64,000 nucleotides of DNA from Symbiodinium natans (GCA_905221605.1 CAJNDS010002407.1:358501-422500), one strand, 5' to 3'; shown: positions 31,063-40,640, numbered from the stretch's first letter. A program made the numbers and translations. Notes: generated by a model from the letters alone, not told the origin.

Positions 31063-31377
31063 GTTTAGGGTTTAGGGCTACTGCAAAACTCTGAGGGCTT
31101 AGGGTTTAGGGTTCAGGTTGTGTCACAAGTGAGATGGAGGTCTCAATCACAAGTTGCCTACTAGTAACGAAGTTCGCTTGGCGATCTGTTTTCGAGGTTT
31201 TGCTTAACAAACATTTTCGGGGTCTCCCAGCAGCCTCATGCACCCTAAATAGTTCCCAAGTCCGAAGCCCAACCCTAGAGGGCGGGAGACGTTCGTGCCA
31301 AACGCTGAACCCGGATAAGTAGGCCGGGCGAACCCCCTAAAGCAGCGGTGTTGAGTAGCAAGCTTTATAAACCCTAG

Positions 31378-31429
31378 ACGCAATTGTGCGGCGATTGGAA
31401 GACCTTATCGCCCGAAAAGTGTGGAACAG
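31378..31429 (+). CDS. Candidate exon 2 of the 31-33 kb gene
   Basis: ATAAACCCTAG|ACG, 17 codons TQLCGDWKTLSPEKCGT, then G|GTGGCA. Phase 0 in, 1 out. The chain to the later exons is not closed. Confidence 0.35.
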
Positions 31430-31447
31430 GTGGCACGATCTCTGCTT

Positions 31448-31490
31448 GAAAGCCCCCTAAACCCTAAACCCTAAACCCTAAACCCTAAAC
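31448..31490. repeat. CCCTAAA array
   Basis: Five to six units. Confidence 0.95.
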
Positions 31491-31726
31491 CCCAAACAAC
31501 GGGTGCCTCCCTGAAAGGATTGGCGCATACAAGCCCAGGAGTTGGTCCAGCGACCGTGGTTTAGTTTGTCACGAAATGTGGGGAAGCACTTGAACACGAG
31601 AGTCGTCCACGTTTTTTTGGGGAGGTGGGGTCCAATCCTGTAATCCAAGCCTTGAGAATCCCCCTGAAGCCTTAACCTCCCCTGCACTAACTCTCTAAAG
31701 CCCCAAAACACGCTGAAAGCCTTGTG

Positions 31727-31829
31727 GGGGTTTACGAAAATAGGGGACCCCGCAATCTAGATCCCCAAACAGCCGGATTCCCATAAAATAAGGGCCCTAA
31801 CAGGGTACCCTAATTTCGGAAACCCCCTT
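31727..31829. mobile_element. MITE-like element, family E, copy 2
   Basis: Reverse orientation to copy 1: GGGTTTACGAAAATAGGGGA ... GGGTACCCTAATTTCGGAAA. Confidence 0.75.
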
Positions 31830-31897
31830 GTGGAGGCCACGACTAGTGTGTGTTTTGCCTCCTGGCTTTGTGGGGCGTAGCGTTGTAGGGGTTTTGA

Positions 31898-31936
31898 ACC
31901 CTAAACCCTAAACCCTAAACCCTAAACCCTAAACCC
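31898..31936. repeat. CCCTAAA array
   Basis: Five to six perfect units. Confidence 0.95.
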
Positions 31937-31954
31937 TGGGCTCCTGGGTTTTGG

Positions 31955-32060
31955 TTTTGGTGATGTAGGCAGCTTAGCCAGAGTCGGAGGGCGCAACTGC
32001 CGCTTCCAGGAAGCAATCTGGGCCTAACAGCGGAAGCGGCTCTGCAGAGCTTCAGCACTT
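31955..32060. other. Exon-like island, strand undecided
   Basis: Plus: TGATGTAG, then QLSQSRRAQLPLPGSNLGLT... ending in TAG of the following TTTAGGG array. Minus: GCCCAG, IASWKRQLRPPTLAKLPTSP..., then GTTTAGGG donor. Both are open. Confidence 0.3.
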
Positions 32061-32061
32061 A

Positions 32062-32180
32062 GGGTTTAGTTTAGGGTTTAGGGTTTAGGGTTTAGGGTTT
32101 AGGGTTTAGGGTTTAGGGTTTAGGGTTTAGGGTTTAGGGTTTAGGGTTTAGGGTTTAGGGTTTAGGGTTTAGGGCGTAGG
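32062..32180. repeat. TTTAGGG array
   Basis: About sixteen units. Confidence 0.97.
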
Positions 32181-32222
32181 ATTGGCACGCAAGTTGTGCA
32201 TAGCGCCACTCTGACCCCTCAG

Positions 32223-32267
32223 CTCATCCGACAACCCCATACCAAACCCCAAATGCACAACCTCAAT
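32223..32267 (+). CDS. Candidate 15-codon exon
   Basis: CTCTGACCCCTCAG|CTC ... AAT|GTAGGGTTTAGGG, 45 nt, LIRQPHTKPQMHNLN in phase 0. The donor is identical in its first 13 bases to those at 21,350 and 53,565. All three plus frames are open, so the frame is not certain. Confidence 0.4.
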
Positions 32268-32503
32268 GTAGGGTTTAGGGTTTAGGGTTTAGGGCTTCGG
32301 GTTTACGATTGGCAGGGCCTGGTGTATACTGGGTCAGCGATGCTCGGGATATAGAAAAAACCCAAACAAGCAATCCATGGCCCGATTCCTCGTAACCCAC
32401 TCTTCAACTCCGATTATCTTCCGCGCATGAACAAGAAACCTAATCTCAAAGCCCCAAAACCTGAAACCCAAAACCCTAAGCCCGAGCCCCAAACCCTGCA
32501 TAC

Positions 32504-32567
32504 CGGAATCCCCGCGGCATCATGAAGTGCCTTGAAGAGCCAGCGGGATCGCTTCCAACTCAGGTTC
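32504..32567 (-). CDS. Candidate minus-strand exon
   Basis: On the minus strand CGATATGCAG|G, 21 codons NLSWKRSRWLFKALHDAAGI..., then |GTATGC. NLSWK followed by an amphipathic helix resembles the RNP2 to helix 1 region of RRMs. The plus strand (RGIMKCLEEPAGSLPTQ|GTTCCT) is an alternative. Confidence 0.3.
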
Positions 32568-33088
32568 CTGCATATCGTCATGGCCCGGTGGGGAGCGGGG
32601 GAAGCTTGAGGTACTGGCCACGTTGGTTTAGGGGTTCAGGGTTTAGGGCCCTGAAGTAACTAGACTGTCCTGTAGATGGATGGCGTCCGCCCTTCAACTT
32701 GTAGGCAGAAATTCCTAAGCTTTAAGTCGCTGAACAGTTCTAAGAACGACTCAAGCCCCAAACCCTGAGGCGTTTGTGCGGGGCGGCTCTAGATTATGGG
32801 GCCCTTTCTTCAGTTCAGATCAACCCGTCACATGCGCACCGTGTTGGCTTCCTTTTATTGTCGTTTTTTTATTCCTATTTGTTTAATCATTATTGATATT
32901 TTGTTTGTGTTAGTATATGTTTATAGTGTTTTGGGGGAGGGGGAGGGGAGGGGGGTTCTTTGGTTCGTGGAATCGGTTCGGTTGTAGGGATAGGAGGGCC
33001 GGCAGTTTGACCAGTACCTCCTTTGGGTCGCAATGTTGGTTTCCGACCTACACGCCTTTTCAATGCCATGCTTTGGGATGTGAACCCC

Positions 33089-33213
33089 CCCTTATACTAA
33101 CCGTCCTTAATAGGGATTATTGTACCCCCTTCGATTTTAGGGTTTAGGGTTTAGGGCTTAGGGTTATAGTACCCGCCCCCCCTATTAAGGACTGTTAGCA
33201 ATAGGGGGGAAGA
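33089..33213. mobile_element. Inverted element split by a TTTAGGG array
   Basis: CCCCCCTTATACTAACCGTC-CTTAATAGGG at the left pairs with CCCTATTAAGGACTGTTAGC-AATAGGGGGG at the right. The loop is TTTTAGGGTTTAGGGTTTAG. A related pair (ACAGTCCTTAAA/TTTTAAGGACT) is at 38.9 kb. Confidence 0.8.
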
Positions 33214-33236
33214 TCCCGAGCCATGCTGTCTTTCAG

Positions 33237-33327
33237 CTGTGAGGTCAGTGTCGGGTATACACTGACCAGGCAAGGTTCCAACAGCAAACTGCGTGGCACG
33301 GTGATGCACCGTCTTGTCAGTGCTTAA
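33237..33327 (+). CDS. Candidate terminal exon
   Basis: ATGCTGTCTTTCAG|C, then CEVSVGYTLTRQGSNSKLRG... and TAA at 33,325. The acceptor is consensus-like. It enters with one base and may end the gene starting at 30,973. Confidence 0.4.
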
Positions 33328-33716
33328 GGTTGGGTTGGAGGGTGGACCCCTTCCCCATATACCCCTAAACCCTAAAACCAAAACTTGAAACCCTAAACCC
33401 TAAACCCTCAACCCTAAACCCTACCTTTTTTGATATGACAAGACATGACATCATACGATACGGATCTGATATATCTTTATCTGCATGTATGTATATGTGC
33501 ATATCTATATATATATGTATATATACATATACACTTCTGACTTGAGAGTTGTGGGCTTAGGTTTTTTCGCAACATGCACGCCGTGCGCTGAGTTGTAAGA
33601 ATGTACGTCGGTGGGCTCCGTCAGGCCAGGATGGCGGAGGAGAGGGGGGCGGGGGGGAGGGCTTGCCTCTCCCCCAGCACCCCAGCCCCTTGGGCAAAAG
33701 AACCTCCAATGATCCC

Positions 33717-33765
33717 TCTAAACCCTAAACCTTAAACCCTAAACCCTAAACCCTAAACCCTCGAA
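33717..33765. repeat. CCCTAAA array
   Basis: Six units. Confidence 0.95.
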
Positions 33766-33794
33766 ACTCTGAACCCTAAACCCGAAAACGCAAG

Positions 33795-33861
33795 GGAGCA
33801 TCAGAGAGGAACTGGAAGGATTTGGCTGGATTAAGTTCTCAGCCACCTTGAGACACCTCAT
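33795..33861 (+). CDS. Candidate exon of the 34-36 kb gene
   Basis: ACGCAAG|GG, 21 codons SIREELEGFGWIKFSATLRH..., then AT|GTGAAC. A 50-nt intron joins it in phase to the next exon. The acceptor is weak. Confidence 0.4.
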
Positions 33862-33911
33862 GTGAACAAAGCGGCCGAGCGGCCGAACGGCCCTGGTCCC
33901 GACGCTTCTAG

Positions 33912-33958
33912 GAAAGCCGGTTCTGTGGCAGTTTCAAAAGACTGGTGGTATGACAAGG
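33912..33958 (+). CDS. Candidate exon of the 34-36 kb gene
   Basis: GACGCTTCTAG|G, 15 codons KAGSVAVSKDWWYDK, then G|GTTTAGAG. The GSVAVSKDWWY stretch is beta-strand-like. Phase enters with 1 base and leaves with 1. Confidence 0.4.
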
Positions 33959-34037
33959 GTTTAGAGCTTGGGGTTTAGGGTTTAGGGTTTAGGGCTTCGG
34001 GCTTAGGGTTTAGCATTTAGGGTTTAGGGTTTAGGGC
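33959..34037. repeat. TTTAGGG array
   Basis: Ten or so units beginning at the predicted donor. Confidence 0.95.
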
Positions 34038-34069
34038 TAGATTCCTGAGTTGCATCTGTCGGGATTCAG

Positions 34070-34178
34070 TGTGGCCGCGGTCGTTCTTTCCGGCCCCCCG
34101 CTGGCACAGCTGCGGGCTCGGCCCTTCGCCTTCGCGGGGCAATGCTCCCAGACTTCTGGATTGTATTTGGGGCTTGGG
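34070..34178 (+). CDS. Candidate exon, three open frames
   Basis: GTCGGGATTCAG|TG ... GGG|GTTTAGGG, 109 nt. The frame that continues the chain (WPRSFFPAPRWHSCGLG...) is open but less protein-like than CGRGRSFRPPAGTAAGSALR... or VAAVVLSGPPLAQLRARPFA.... The island is probably coding, but the frame is unknown. Confidence 0.3.
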
Positions 34179-34332
34179 GTTTAGGGTTTAGGGTTTATGG
34201 TTTAGGGTTTCGGGTTTGGGGTTTAGGGTTTGGGGTTTGGGGAGAAGGCCTTCAGGGGGCCTTTAAGACGCTTTTACGCAGGGCTTTAGGGCACAAAGTT
34301 TTCGGGTCTAACTAGGGATTAGTTGTTTGCTG

Positions 34333-34406
34333 AGGGTTTGGGGTTCGGGGTTTAGGGTTTAGGGTTTAGGGTTTAGGGTTTAGGGTTTAGGGTTTAGGGT
34401 TTAGGG
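34333..34406. repeat. TTTAGGG array
   Basis: Ten units. Confidence 0.97.
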
Positions 34407-34458
34407 CTACCATCTTTGGGATGATTGGAGCTTGGGATGCAACCCGAGACAGCCATAG

Positions 34459-34512
34459 GCAGTTCCCAAGCGCGGCCGCGGCATTTCATCGAGAGCTGTG
34501 CGGCCCTGTCTG
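34459..34512 (+). CDS. Candidate exon of the 34-36 kb gene
   Basis: ACAGCCATAG|G, 17 codons QFPSAAAAFHRELCGPV, then TG|GTGAAG. Phase 2 in and out, matching the exon at 35,198. Another frame (SSQARPRHFIESCAALSGEA...) ends in TGA before the next array. Confidence 0.35.
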
Positions 34513-34529
34513 GTGAAGCAAAGAGATGA

Positions 34530-34622
34530 GGGTTTAGGGTTTAGGGTTTAGGGTTTAGGGTTTAGGGTTTAGGGTTTAGGGTTTAGGGTTTAGGGTTTAG
34601 GGTTCAGGGTTCAGGGTTTAGG
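34530..34622. repeat. TTTAGGG array
   Basis: Thirteen units. Confidence 0.97.
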
Positions 34623-34752
34623 GGTAGATTCCCAAGTTTCTCTCTTACAGGAATCTTATAGGAGGCTTATATAAACACCTAGCTCTAGCTGTCTCTGTTT
34701 TAAAAGCTGGGCCTTTTTGGGTTGGGCTTGTGTGTCTTAAAGCCCGAAACCC

Positions 34753-34820
34753 CGCGCGCGTTTGCGCGCGCGCGCGCCCACACACACACAACGCACACAA
34801 CGCACACAACGCACACACTG
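34753..34820. repeat. CG run and ACGCACACA microsatellite
   Basis: GCGCGCGTTTGCGCGCGCG followed by five ACGCACACA-type units. Confidence 0.9.
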
Positions 34821-35197
34821 TCCGAAGCAGCTTTCTGTGAGTTGATTTCTGGCGGGGCTCTGTGTTGTGGTCTAGTCCCGAAGCACAAATCCGAAGCCTG
34901 CAGCCCATAAGCCCTACACGGAGGAACCTAGGACAGGAACCATACCGAACCAATTATGGCAATCTTCCGAACAGTCTTGGATAGGCCGCGAAACCCTCCA
35001 CCTAACCCCTAACCCCAAACCCCTAAACCCTAAACCCTAACCCCTTTCTCCAGTAAGAATCACACAAGCTTCTTGGACTCTTCTTCTACGCAGAAGAAAC
35101 CCTAAACCCCAAACCCCAAACCCTAAATCCTAACCCCCAAACCCTAAACCCCCAACCCTAAATCCTCAACCCGCAGCCATTCAGTTCAGTCTTGCAG

Positions 35198-35258
35198 CTG
35201 CCTCGCCGAAAGGGATGGACGGGACCTGAGTGCTCCAACCCCTACGCAACGATCTAGG
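35198..35258 (+). CDS. Candidate exon of the 34-36 kb gene
   Basis: TTCAGTCTTGCAG|C, 20 codons CLAERDGRDLSAPTPTQRSR, then |GTTTAGGG. One base in, phase 0 out. The phase-0 alternative (LPRRKGWTGPECSNPYATI) runs into TAG at the array. Confidence 0.45.
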
Positions 35259-35612
35259 GTTTAGGGTTTAGGGTTTAGGGGTTAGGGGTTAGGGGTTAGG
35301 GCTTAGGGTTGCAACGCTACAACCCTACTGAACCCTAAAACTCTTGAGCCTTAAAACCCTAAAACTGGAAACCCTGAACCCCTAAAACCCCTAGACCCTA
35401 CACCCTATACCCCTCTTATGGTCCCTAACGGTCCCTACTGGCCTTGATGGTTTTCGTGTCGGCACTTGTGGTTTTCAGGATTCCGGTTTAGAATTTTAGC
35501 GTGTAGGTTTTAGGGTTTCGAATGTGGGGGGTTAAGGGTTTTGGGCTTACAATGCAGGGCTTCTAGAGTTTTCAGGTTCTCCTTATTTCTTTGTTGGGGG
35601 AGTGGGGTCCAG

Positions 35613-35654
35613 GGGACTAAGGCTCAGCATGATACTGGGTACGAGGGCGCCAGG
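35613..35654 (+). CDS. Candidate exon of the 34-36 kb gene
   Basis: GTGGGGTCCAG|GGG, 14 codons GTKAQHDTGYEGAR, then |GTTTTAAG, phase 0 in and out. Confidence 0.45.
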
Positions 35655-35927
35655 GTTTTAAGCAAAAGCTTGGGGTTTAGGGTTTAGGGTTTAGGGGCTG
35701 AGGCAGTTCAGGGCATTTCAGGCTGTTGCACCTTGTTCAGGATAGATGCGGGCTGTTGGAGGGTTCTGGCTTTTGTGTCTAGAGTCTAGGTGTTGTTCGG
35801 ATGCAGACGTGTTGGGATAGATGGCTTTCAGAAGTTCTGCCTTTTGTTGTTTATTCTTAAAGCCCACCTTCAACCCTGAGCCCTAGACAAATCTGCCCCT
35901 TCAAAGCTCCACAAATCAGAGGTGCAG

Positions 35928-35965
35928 GTCGCTTTGCACAATCGACCATGGATTGAGGATACAGG
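35928..35965 (+). CDS. Candidate exon of the 34-36 kb gene
   Basis: AGAGGTGCAG|GTC, 12 codons VALHNRPWIEDT, then GG|GTTTAGGG. Phase 0 in, 2 out. Confidence 0.45.
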
Positions 35966-36009
35966 GTTTAGGGGTTAGGGTGTAGGGTTTAGGGTTAATG
36001 GTGGTTTAG

Positions 36010-36240
36010 GGGGCTAGCTCAAGCCCTAAGCCCTAAGCCCTAGGCCCTAGGCCCTAGGCCCTAGGCCCTAGGCCCTAGGCCCTAAGCCCTAAGCCAAGCC
36101 CGCATGCCTAAACCCAACCTCGTGAGCCCACTATCTTGTAATTAGACTTTAGGGCTTAGGGCTTAGGGCTTAGGGCTTAGGGCTTCTTAGGGCTTAGGGC
36201 TTAGGGCGTAGGGCTTAGGGCTTAGGGCTTAGGGTTAGGG
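36010..36240. repeat. CCCTAAG/CCCTAGG array and inverted CTTAGGG array
   Basis: A C-strand block (36,020-36,090) faces a G-strand block (36,150-36,240) across about 60 bp. Both are dominated by the same variant (GCCCTA / TAGGGC), so the pair looks like an inverted copy. Confidence 0.9.
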
Positions 36241-36313
36241 TTAGAGGGCTTGGAGGTTTTTCGGTGCTCAGGGTTTCAAGGGCTTAGGGTGTTTTCGCGA
36301 GTGTCTTGTGCAG

Positions 36314-36422
36314 TCGAGCAGCAATGCTGGAGGCCTGCAATATAAGTCAGTTACAGCTGTGTAGTAGCTTCCCCCCGATATGCTGCTTGCATTTTCATTC
36401 TATTGCCATTAGTAACCGCTAG
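36314..36422 (+). CDS. Candidate terminal exon of the 34-36 kb gene
   Basis: AGTGTCTTGTGCAG|T, then RAAMLEACNISQLQLCSSFP... and TAG at 36,420. The phase (one base in) matches the 35,965 exit. Cys-rich C terminus, no family recognised. Confidence 0.45.
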
Positions 36423-36439
36423 TACTCTTGACCTTTCAT

Positions 36440-36965
36440 GGTATCCTTAAAAAAATTCAAGTTGCCGGGGAACACTCCGCTCCCGCACCCCCCTCCCCCC
36501 CTAAACCCACCATTCCGGGTTTCCCAGCCTGATAAGCCGTCTGGATTGGGGCATCGAAAGTTGATATCTGTGCTCAGTTGGCTGTGTTCCTACATTTTAT
36601 GTGTACCGAAGGCAGGCTTTTGTCGTTCAACTATACAAGCCACAAAGCTTGGTACCCTGCTGCTTTCTTATTTGGTTCCATATATAGTATTGTACCATCA
36701 TTACCAAGAAACGCAGTATTACATAACGCGCCGAGACACAGATGCTCTATTGGGACATTGTCGGCGGTGCTGACAAAGGCACCTGGGCTTTGGGAGGAGC
36801 CGCCGAATCCTCAATGTACCCCCCCCCCCCCCCCCCCCCCAAAGCCAAATTTAAAAACCCTTATAGCCCTAAAAGCTTTGACCCTAATCCAAATCTCCTA
36901 CGTACATCCTGAATCCCTGGGTCTGAAGCCTGGACTCAACCCTAGAAGGCTCAATAGAGTATAAG
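36440..36965. other. Non-telomeric segment with two overlapping open frames
   Basis: Frames of 111 and 128 codons overlap (36,438-36,773 and 36,578-36,964). The longer one passes through a C22 tract as poly-Pro. There are no clear splice sites or domains. It may be 3' UTR or spacer. Confidence 0.3.
36819..36840. repeat. C tract
   Basis: About 22 C. Confidence 0.97.
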
Positions 36966-37228
36966 CCGTCGGACTCTGAACTGGGCAGGCGGTTTTGGAG
37001 CGCACAAGTGAAAAACGCCGGTACGCACTACGTTACACCAGGTAGGCCCTTGGGATAGTGTCGTTCTTGCTTTGTTGTGTTTAAGAGAATCTTATCCAGG
37101 ATTCGGTTCGAGTCTAACCTGCTAACTCGTAGAGGGTTTAGGGTTCGGGGTGTCAACCCGCATCCGACCCGGAACGCCCCAAGTAGCGCTTGAAAAGGGC
37201 CGCAGAGGGTACCTTCCCTTCCTGGTGT

Positions 37229-37368
37229 ATTTACATGATCCCTTCATATGGTCCCTTACCCTCTTTAAAGGGTTCTGAAGGAAGGGCTCTTGGATTTAAT
37301 AGGGTATAGAAGGGGTATAGAAGAGGTCCCCTGTTAAGGGCCCATATTCAGGGACCACGAGACTACCC
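37229..37368. mobile_element. MITE-like element, family D, copy 3
   Basis: ATTTACATGATCCCTTCATA ... GGGACCACGAGACTACC with inner GGTCCC..GTTAAGGGCCCA. Longer and more diverged than copies 1 and 2. Confidence 0.65.
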
Positions 37369-37399
37369 TAAGCTAAGGTTGAACCGGGCCCAAGGGTGG

Positions 37400-37492
37400 G
37401 GGTTTAGGGTTTAGGGTTTAGGGTTTAGGGTTTAGGGTTTAGGGTTTAGGGTTTAGGGTTTAGGGTTTAGGGTTTAGGGTTTAGGGTTTAGG
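37400..37492. repeat. TTTAGGG array
   Basis: Thirteen perfect units. Confidence 0.98.
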
Positions 37493-37612
37493 GAACCCTT
37501 ACACCGAGCGTGAAACCATGAGCCCTAAACACTAAGCCCTAGACGGGTTTGATCATCGGGCTTATGGCTGCTAAGGTCATTAGGCCTCGGGCGAACTGCA
37601 GCCATTCCAAAA

Positions 37613-37752
37613 CCCTAAACCCTAAACCCTAAACCCTAAACCCTAAACCCTAAACCCTAAACCCTAAACCCTAAACCCTAAGCCCTACACCCTAAACCCT
37701 AAACCCTAAGCCCAAAACCCTAAACCCAAAGCCTAAACCCTAAACCCTAGCC
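37613..37752. repeat. CCCTAAA array
   Basis: Eighteen units, the later ones mixed with CCCAAAA and CCTAAGC. Confidence 0.97.
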
Positions 37753-37819
37753 CCACTTGTGGCCGAAGGCGGCATCCTAGTCCGATCCGGAGCCTAGGCC
37801 GCACGTTTGGTTGCAGCAA

Positions 37820-37843
37820 TGGGGGGGGGGGGGGGGGGGGGGG
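37820..37843. repeat. G tract
   Basis: About 24 G, immediately followed by CCCTAAA units. Confidence 0.97.
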
Positions 37844-38049
37844 CCCTAAACCCTGAACCCTAAAACCTAAGACCTAAATCACAATACCCCACCAACCTCC
37901 CGACCAAAAAGCCTGAACCCACACCGTGAGCTCCTGTTACTACGCCTGCCAGCGAGAGCTGAATTCCCGTAAGTACACGTTTGTAGAGCTTAGCCTGTGT
38001 CACACGGTTTCGAGTCGTAACGAGAACAGACCTTAAACCTTCCAAACCC

Positions 38050-38402
38050 TAAAAATTTATAAACCCTAAACCCTAAACCCTAAACCCTAAACCCTAAACC
38101 CTAAACCCTAAACCCTAAACCCTAAACCCTAAACCCTAAACCCTAACCCTAAACCCTAAACCCTAAACCCTAAACCCTAAACCCTAAACCCTAAACCCTA
38201 AACCCTAAACCCTAAACCCAGGAAAAGAGCTCAAGTCTGCTGAGAAGCCCGAGCGTCTATCCCACGGCGCTCTCCTGAAACTGCAGGGACTGATCTTGAT
38301 TTAGGGTTTAGGGTTTAGGGTTTAGGGTTTAGGGTTTAGGGTTTAGGGTTTAGGGTTTAGGGTTTAGCGTTTGGGGTTGGGGGTTTGGGGTTTAGGGTTT
38401 AG
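38050..38402. repeat. Inverted pair of long telomere-like arrays around one island
   Basis: About 24 CCCTAAA units (to 38,219), an 80-bp island, then about 12 TTTAGGG units (from 38,302). Confidence 0.98.
38222..38304 (+). CDS. Candidate exon with a stop in the telomere-like array
   Basis: CTAAACCCAG|GA, then KELKSAEKPERLSHGALLKL... to ATT TAG, where TAG is part of the first TTTAGGG unit. The minus strand (GTCCCTGCAG acceptor, FRRAPWDRRSGFSADLSS, GTTTAGG donor) is an equally good structural alternative. Confidence 0.35.
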
Positions 38403-38497
38403 GGGAAACTTACAGCGCAGTTGAGGTGGGCTTGAGCGGCTTCGCATCTCGATGTGTTTGTTTTCGGGGCTTCGGGCTTGTTGTTTGAAGCTTTCAG

Positions 38498-38619
38498 TTT
38501 CGAGGGTTATGGTAGCTTGGGGGGAGGTTCTGTCGCAACAGGCCTCTCTGTCGAAACTCAGTGCAGTGACGTACATGGCCTATACCCAGAACTTCTCTCA
38601 ATTGAAGTTGCGTTTAGAG
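38498..38619 (+). CDS. Candidate exon, unknown protein
   Basis: TTGAAGCTTTCAG|TT, then 40 codons including VMVAWGEVLSQQASLSKLSA..., then GAG|GTACCT. It is one of the longer open islands and has a strong acceptor. No domain is recognised. Confidence 0.45.
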
Positions 38620-39316
38620 GTACCTAATCTCACTTTTCTGTGCAAACAGAGAACATGAGGCGCCCAACTCTGGCAACTACAAGTGGGTGGGTGGGTGTGG
38701 GAGTCTAGGAAAGGCTTCTGGAGGCAGCTCGGGTTGATGGATACTCTGCGAAACCCTAAACCCTAAACCCTAAACCCTACACCCCAAACCCGAAACCCCT
38801 CGAACCCTTATGCTTTTCAAGTGGTTTCAGGGTTGGGGCCTGGGAAATCCAAGGCCCCACACCCCACCTCAATGAAAATAGGCCTTGGGATGATCCCCCT
38901 TAGACCAACAGTCCTTAAATTCATAATCCGTGTTTTAAGGACTCTAGGACGGGGAGTAGGCCCTTTTTTGTTTTTTTTAGGGTTGCGGTTCCCTTATAAT
39001 CCCCTTAAGACCAAAAAGGGTGCACTTTTTATTCTAGGTTACTCCCGGGTCTAGGACTGATAGTAAAAGGGGAACATCCCAAGATAGGCCTCTAAACCCC
39101 AGGCCTTTGTACTCTATAAGGTTTATGGGCTTAGGGTTTCAAGGCTGTGGAAGCCCAAAACCCGATACACCCTAGACTCTCCACTCTCAACTATGCACCC
39201 AAAACCCAAGGCCCAAAACCCCAAAGCCCAAAACCCTAAGCCCAAAGCCCAAGAAGCCCAAACTCAACACCCAAAACCTGACACCCAAGACCCTAAACCC
39301 TCAACCCTAATCCCAG

Positions 39317-39420
39317 ACCGCCCCAAGACCTGAAGCGAGGTGCTCTCGTCAAGGAGGTGGAGTTCATCGAGAGCAATGGCCGCCCTAATCTTGGCAGGGA
39401 CCGGGCTATGGGCTGGGCAG
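39317..39420 (+). CDS. Candidate exon with RRM-like strands
   Basis: CCCTAATCCCAG|A, 34 codons, then G|GTTAAA. KEVEFIESNGRP-LGRDRAMG resembles strand 2, loop and RNP1 strand 3 of RRMs. Phase enters with 1 base and leaves with 1. The donor region is duplicated at 39.51 kb. Confidence 0.5.
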
Positions 39421-39437
39421 GTTAAAAGTGTTTAGGG

Positions 39438-39490
39438 TTCTTAGGGTTTAGGGTTTAGGGTTTAGAGTTTAGGGTTTAGGGTTTAGGGCT
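39438..39490. repeat. TTTAGGG array within a direct duplication
   Basis: Seven units lie between two copies of GGGCTGGGCAGGTTAAAAGT (39,410 and 39,514). Confidence 0.9.
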
Positions 39491-39575
39491 TATACAGGGT
39501 TTAGGGCGGGGCTAAGGGCTGGGCAGGTTAAAAGTGTTTAGGGTTCAGGGTTGGGGAATTGGACCCCAAGACCTT

Positions 39576-39580
<5 letters not shown>

Positions 39581-39649
<69 letters not shown>
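39581..39649. repeat. ~69-bp pure G tract
   Basis: Uninterrupted G. Confidence 0.98.
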
Positions 39650-39650
<1 letters not shown>

Positions 39651-40072
39651 GGGGGAAGCGGCTTAGAGCTTGGTTGGCCCCCAAACGTCGGCCCTGACCC
39701 ACGCAAACGGCCTCGGGGACTCAGCAACAGAATCAACACCGAGACCTGGAACCAAGAAACCAAAAGGAGGAGTAGGAACACGAAGCCCTGAATCCTGAAC
39801 CCTGAGCCCTGAACCCAAAGCCCATCTTTTGGGTTTCGTGGAACAGACCGAGGACCGCTGCAGGTTGCTCCCTTGTTCCTTTCAGCCCTGCAACCCCTAT
39901 AGGGTTTAGGGTTTAGGGTTTAGGGTTTTGGGTTGAGGGTTGAGGGTTTAGGGTGTAGAGCCCTACAAACCCTCTAGAACCCGAAGAATTCTACAATATG
40001 TCCTACGCGAACCCGACGAACCCTAAATCCTGAGGCCTCCACTACGAGATTGTGAATGGAACGGGCCCACAG

Positions 40073-40097
40073 AGCGGATGGGCGGCTCGGCAACCGG
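40073..40097 (+). CDS. Candidate microexon
   Basis: ACGGGCCCACAG|AG, 7 codons RMGGSAT, GG|GTTTGT. Its phase (2 bases in, 2 out) bridges the exons at 39.4 and 40.28 kb. Confidence 0.25.
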
Positions 40098-40279
40098 GTT
40101 TGTGTGGGGTTACGGGAAGAGGGCTTAGGGGCTTGAGGAGACTTCGACTTCAGGGGCTGTTGGGGTTTTAGGGTTTAGGGTTTAGGGTTTAGGGTTTGGG
40201 TTTAGGGTTGTGGGCTTAGGCTTTGCTAAACCCTAAACCTTCCGCGGTGCTTTGTCCTGGTGCCAAATGCCAAGGTCAG

Positions 40280-40326
40280 CATTCAGATCTCGGGCAAGGA
40301 GCTTGCGACAGATGCCTTGAATCTAG
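40280..40326 (+). CDS. Candidate exon
   Basis: CAAGGTCAG|C, 15 codons IQISGKELATDALNL, G|GTAGAG. IQISGKEL would suit the last strand of an RRM. It could also start at 40,275 in phase 0. Confidence 0.4.
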
Positions 40327-40416
40327 GTAGAGGTGGCAGGCGCCCGCGAAAATCACCCAACAGAGTCTAGAATCACCCTAAACCCTAAACCCTAAAACCC
40401 TAAACCCGAAAATAAG

Positions 40417-40487
40417 CATCGAAAGCAACCAGCACTGAGCATTTGAAGGAGCTGGCTAGGCGGACGGAGGCACCGCTTGGCGATGAG
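40417..40487 (+). CDS. Candidate exon
   Basis: CCGAAAATAAG|CA, 23 codons SKATSTEHLKELARRTEAPL..., then |GTGACT. The phase matches the 40,326 exit. Helical, charged. Confidence 0.4.
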
Positions 40488-40640
40488 GTGACTTGAAGCC
40501 GAAAGACTTGGGGTGTCGAAATAGTTGCTAATAGTAGCTTAGGGTTTCGGATTTGAAGGTTGGGGTTTAGGGCTTCATAATTATACTAGAATAACCCTCC
40601 AACACCCTATTCTAATATCAAGGCCTCTATATTAGATCTG

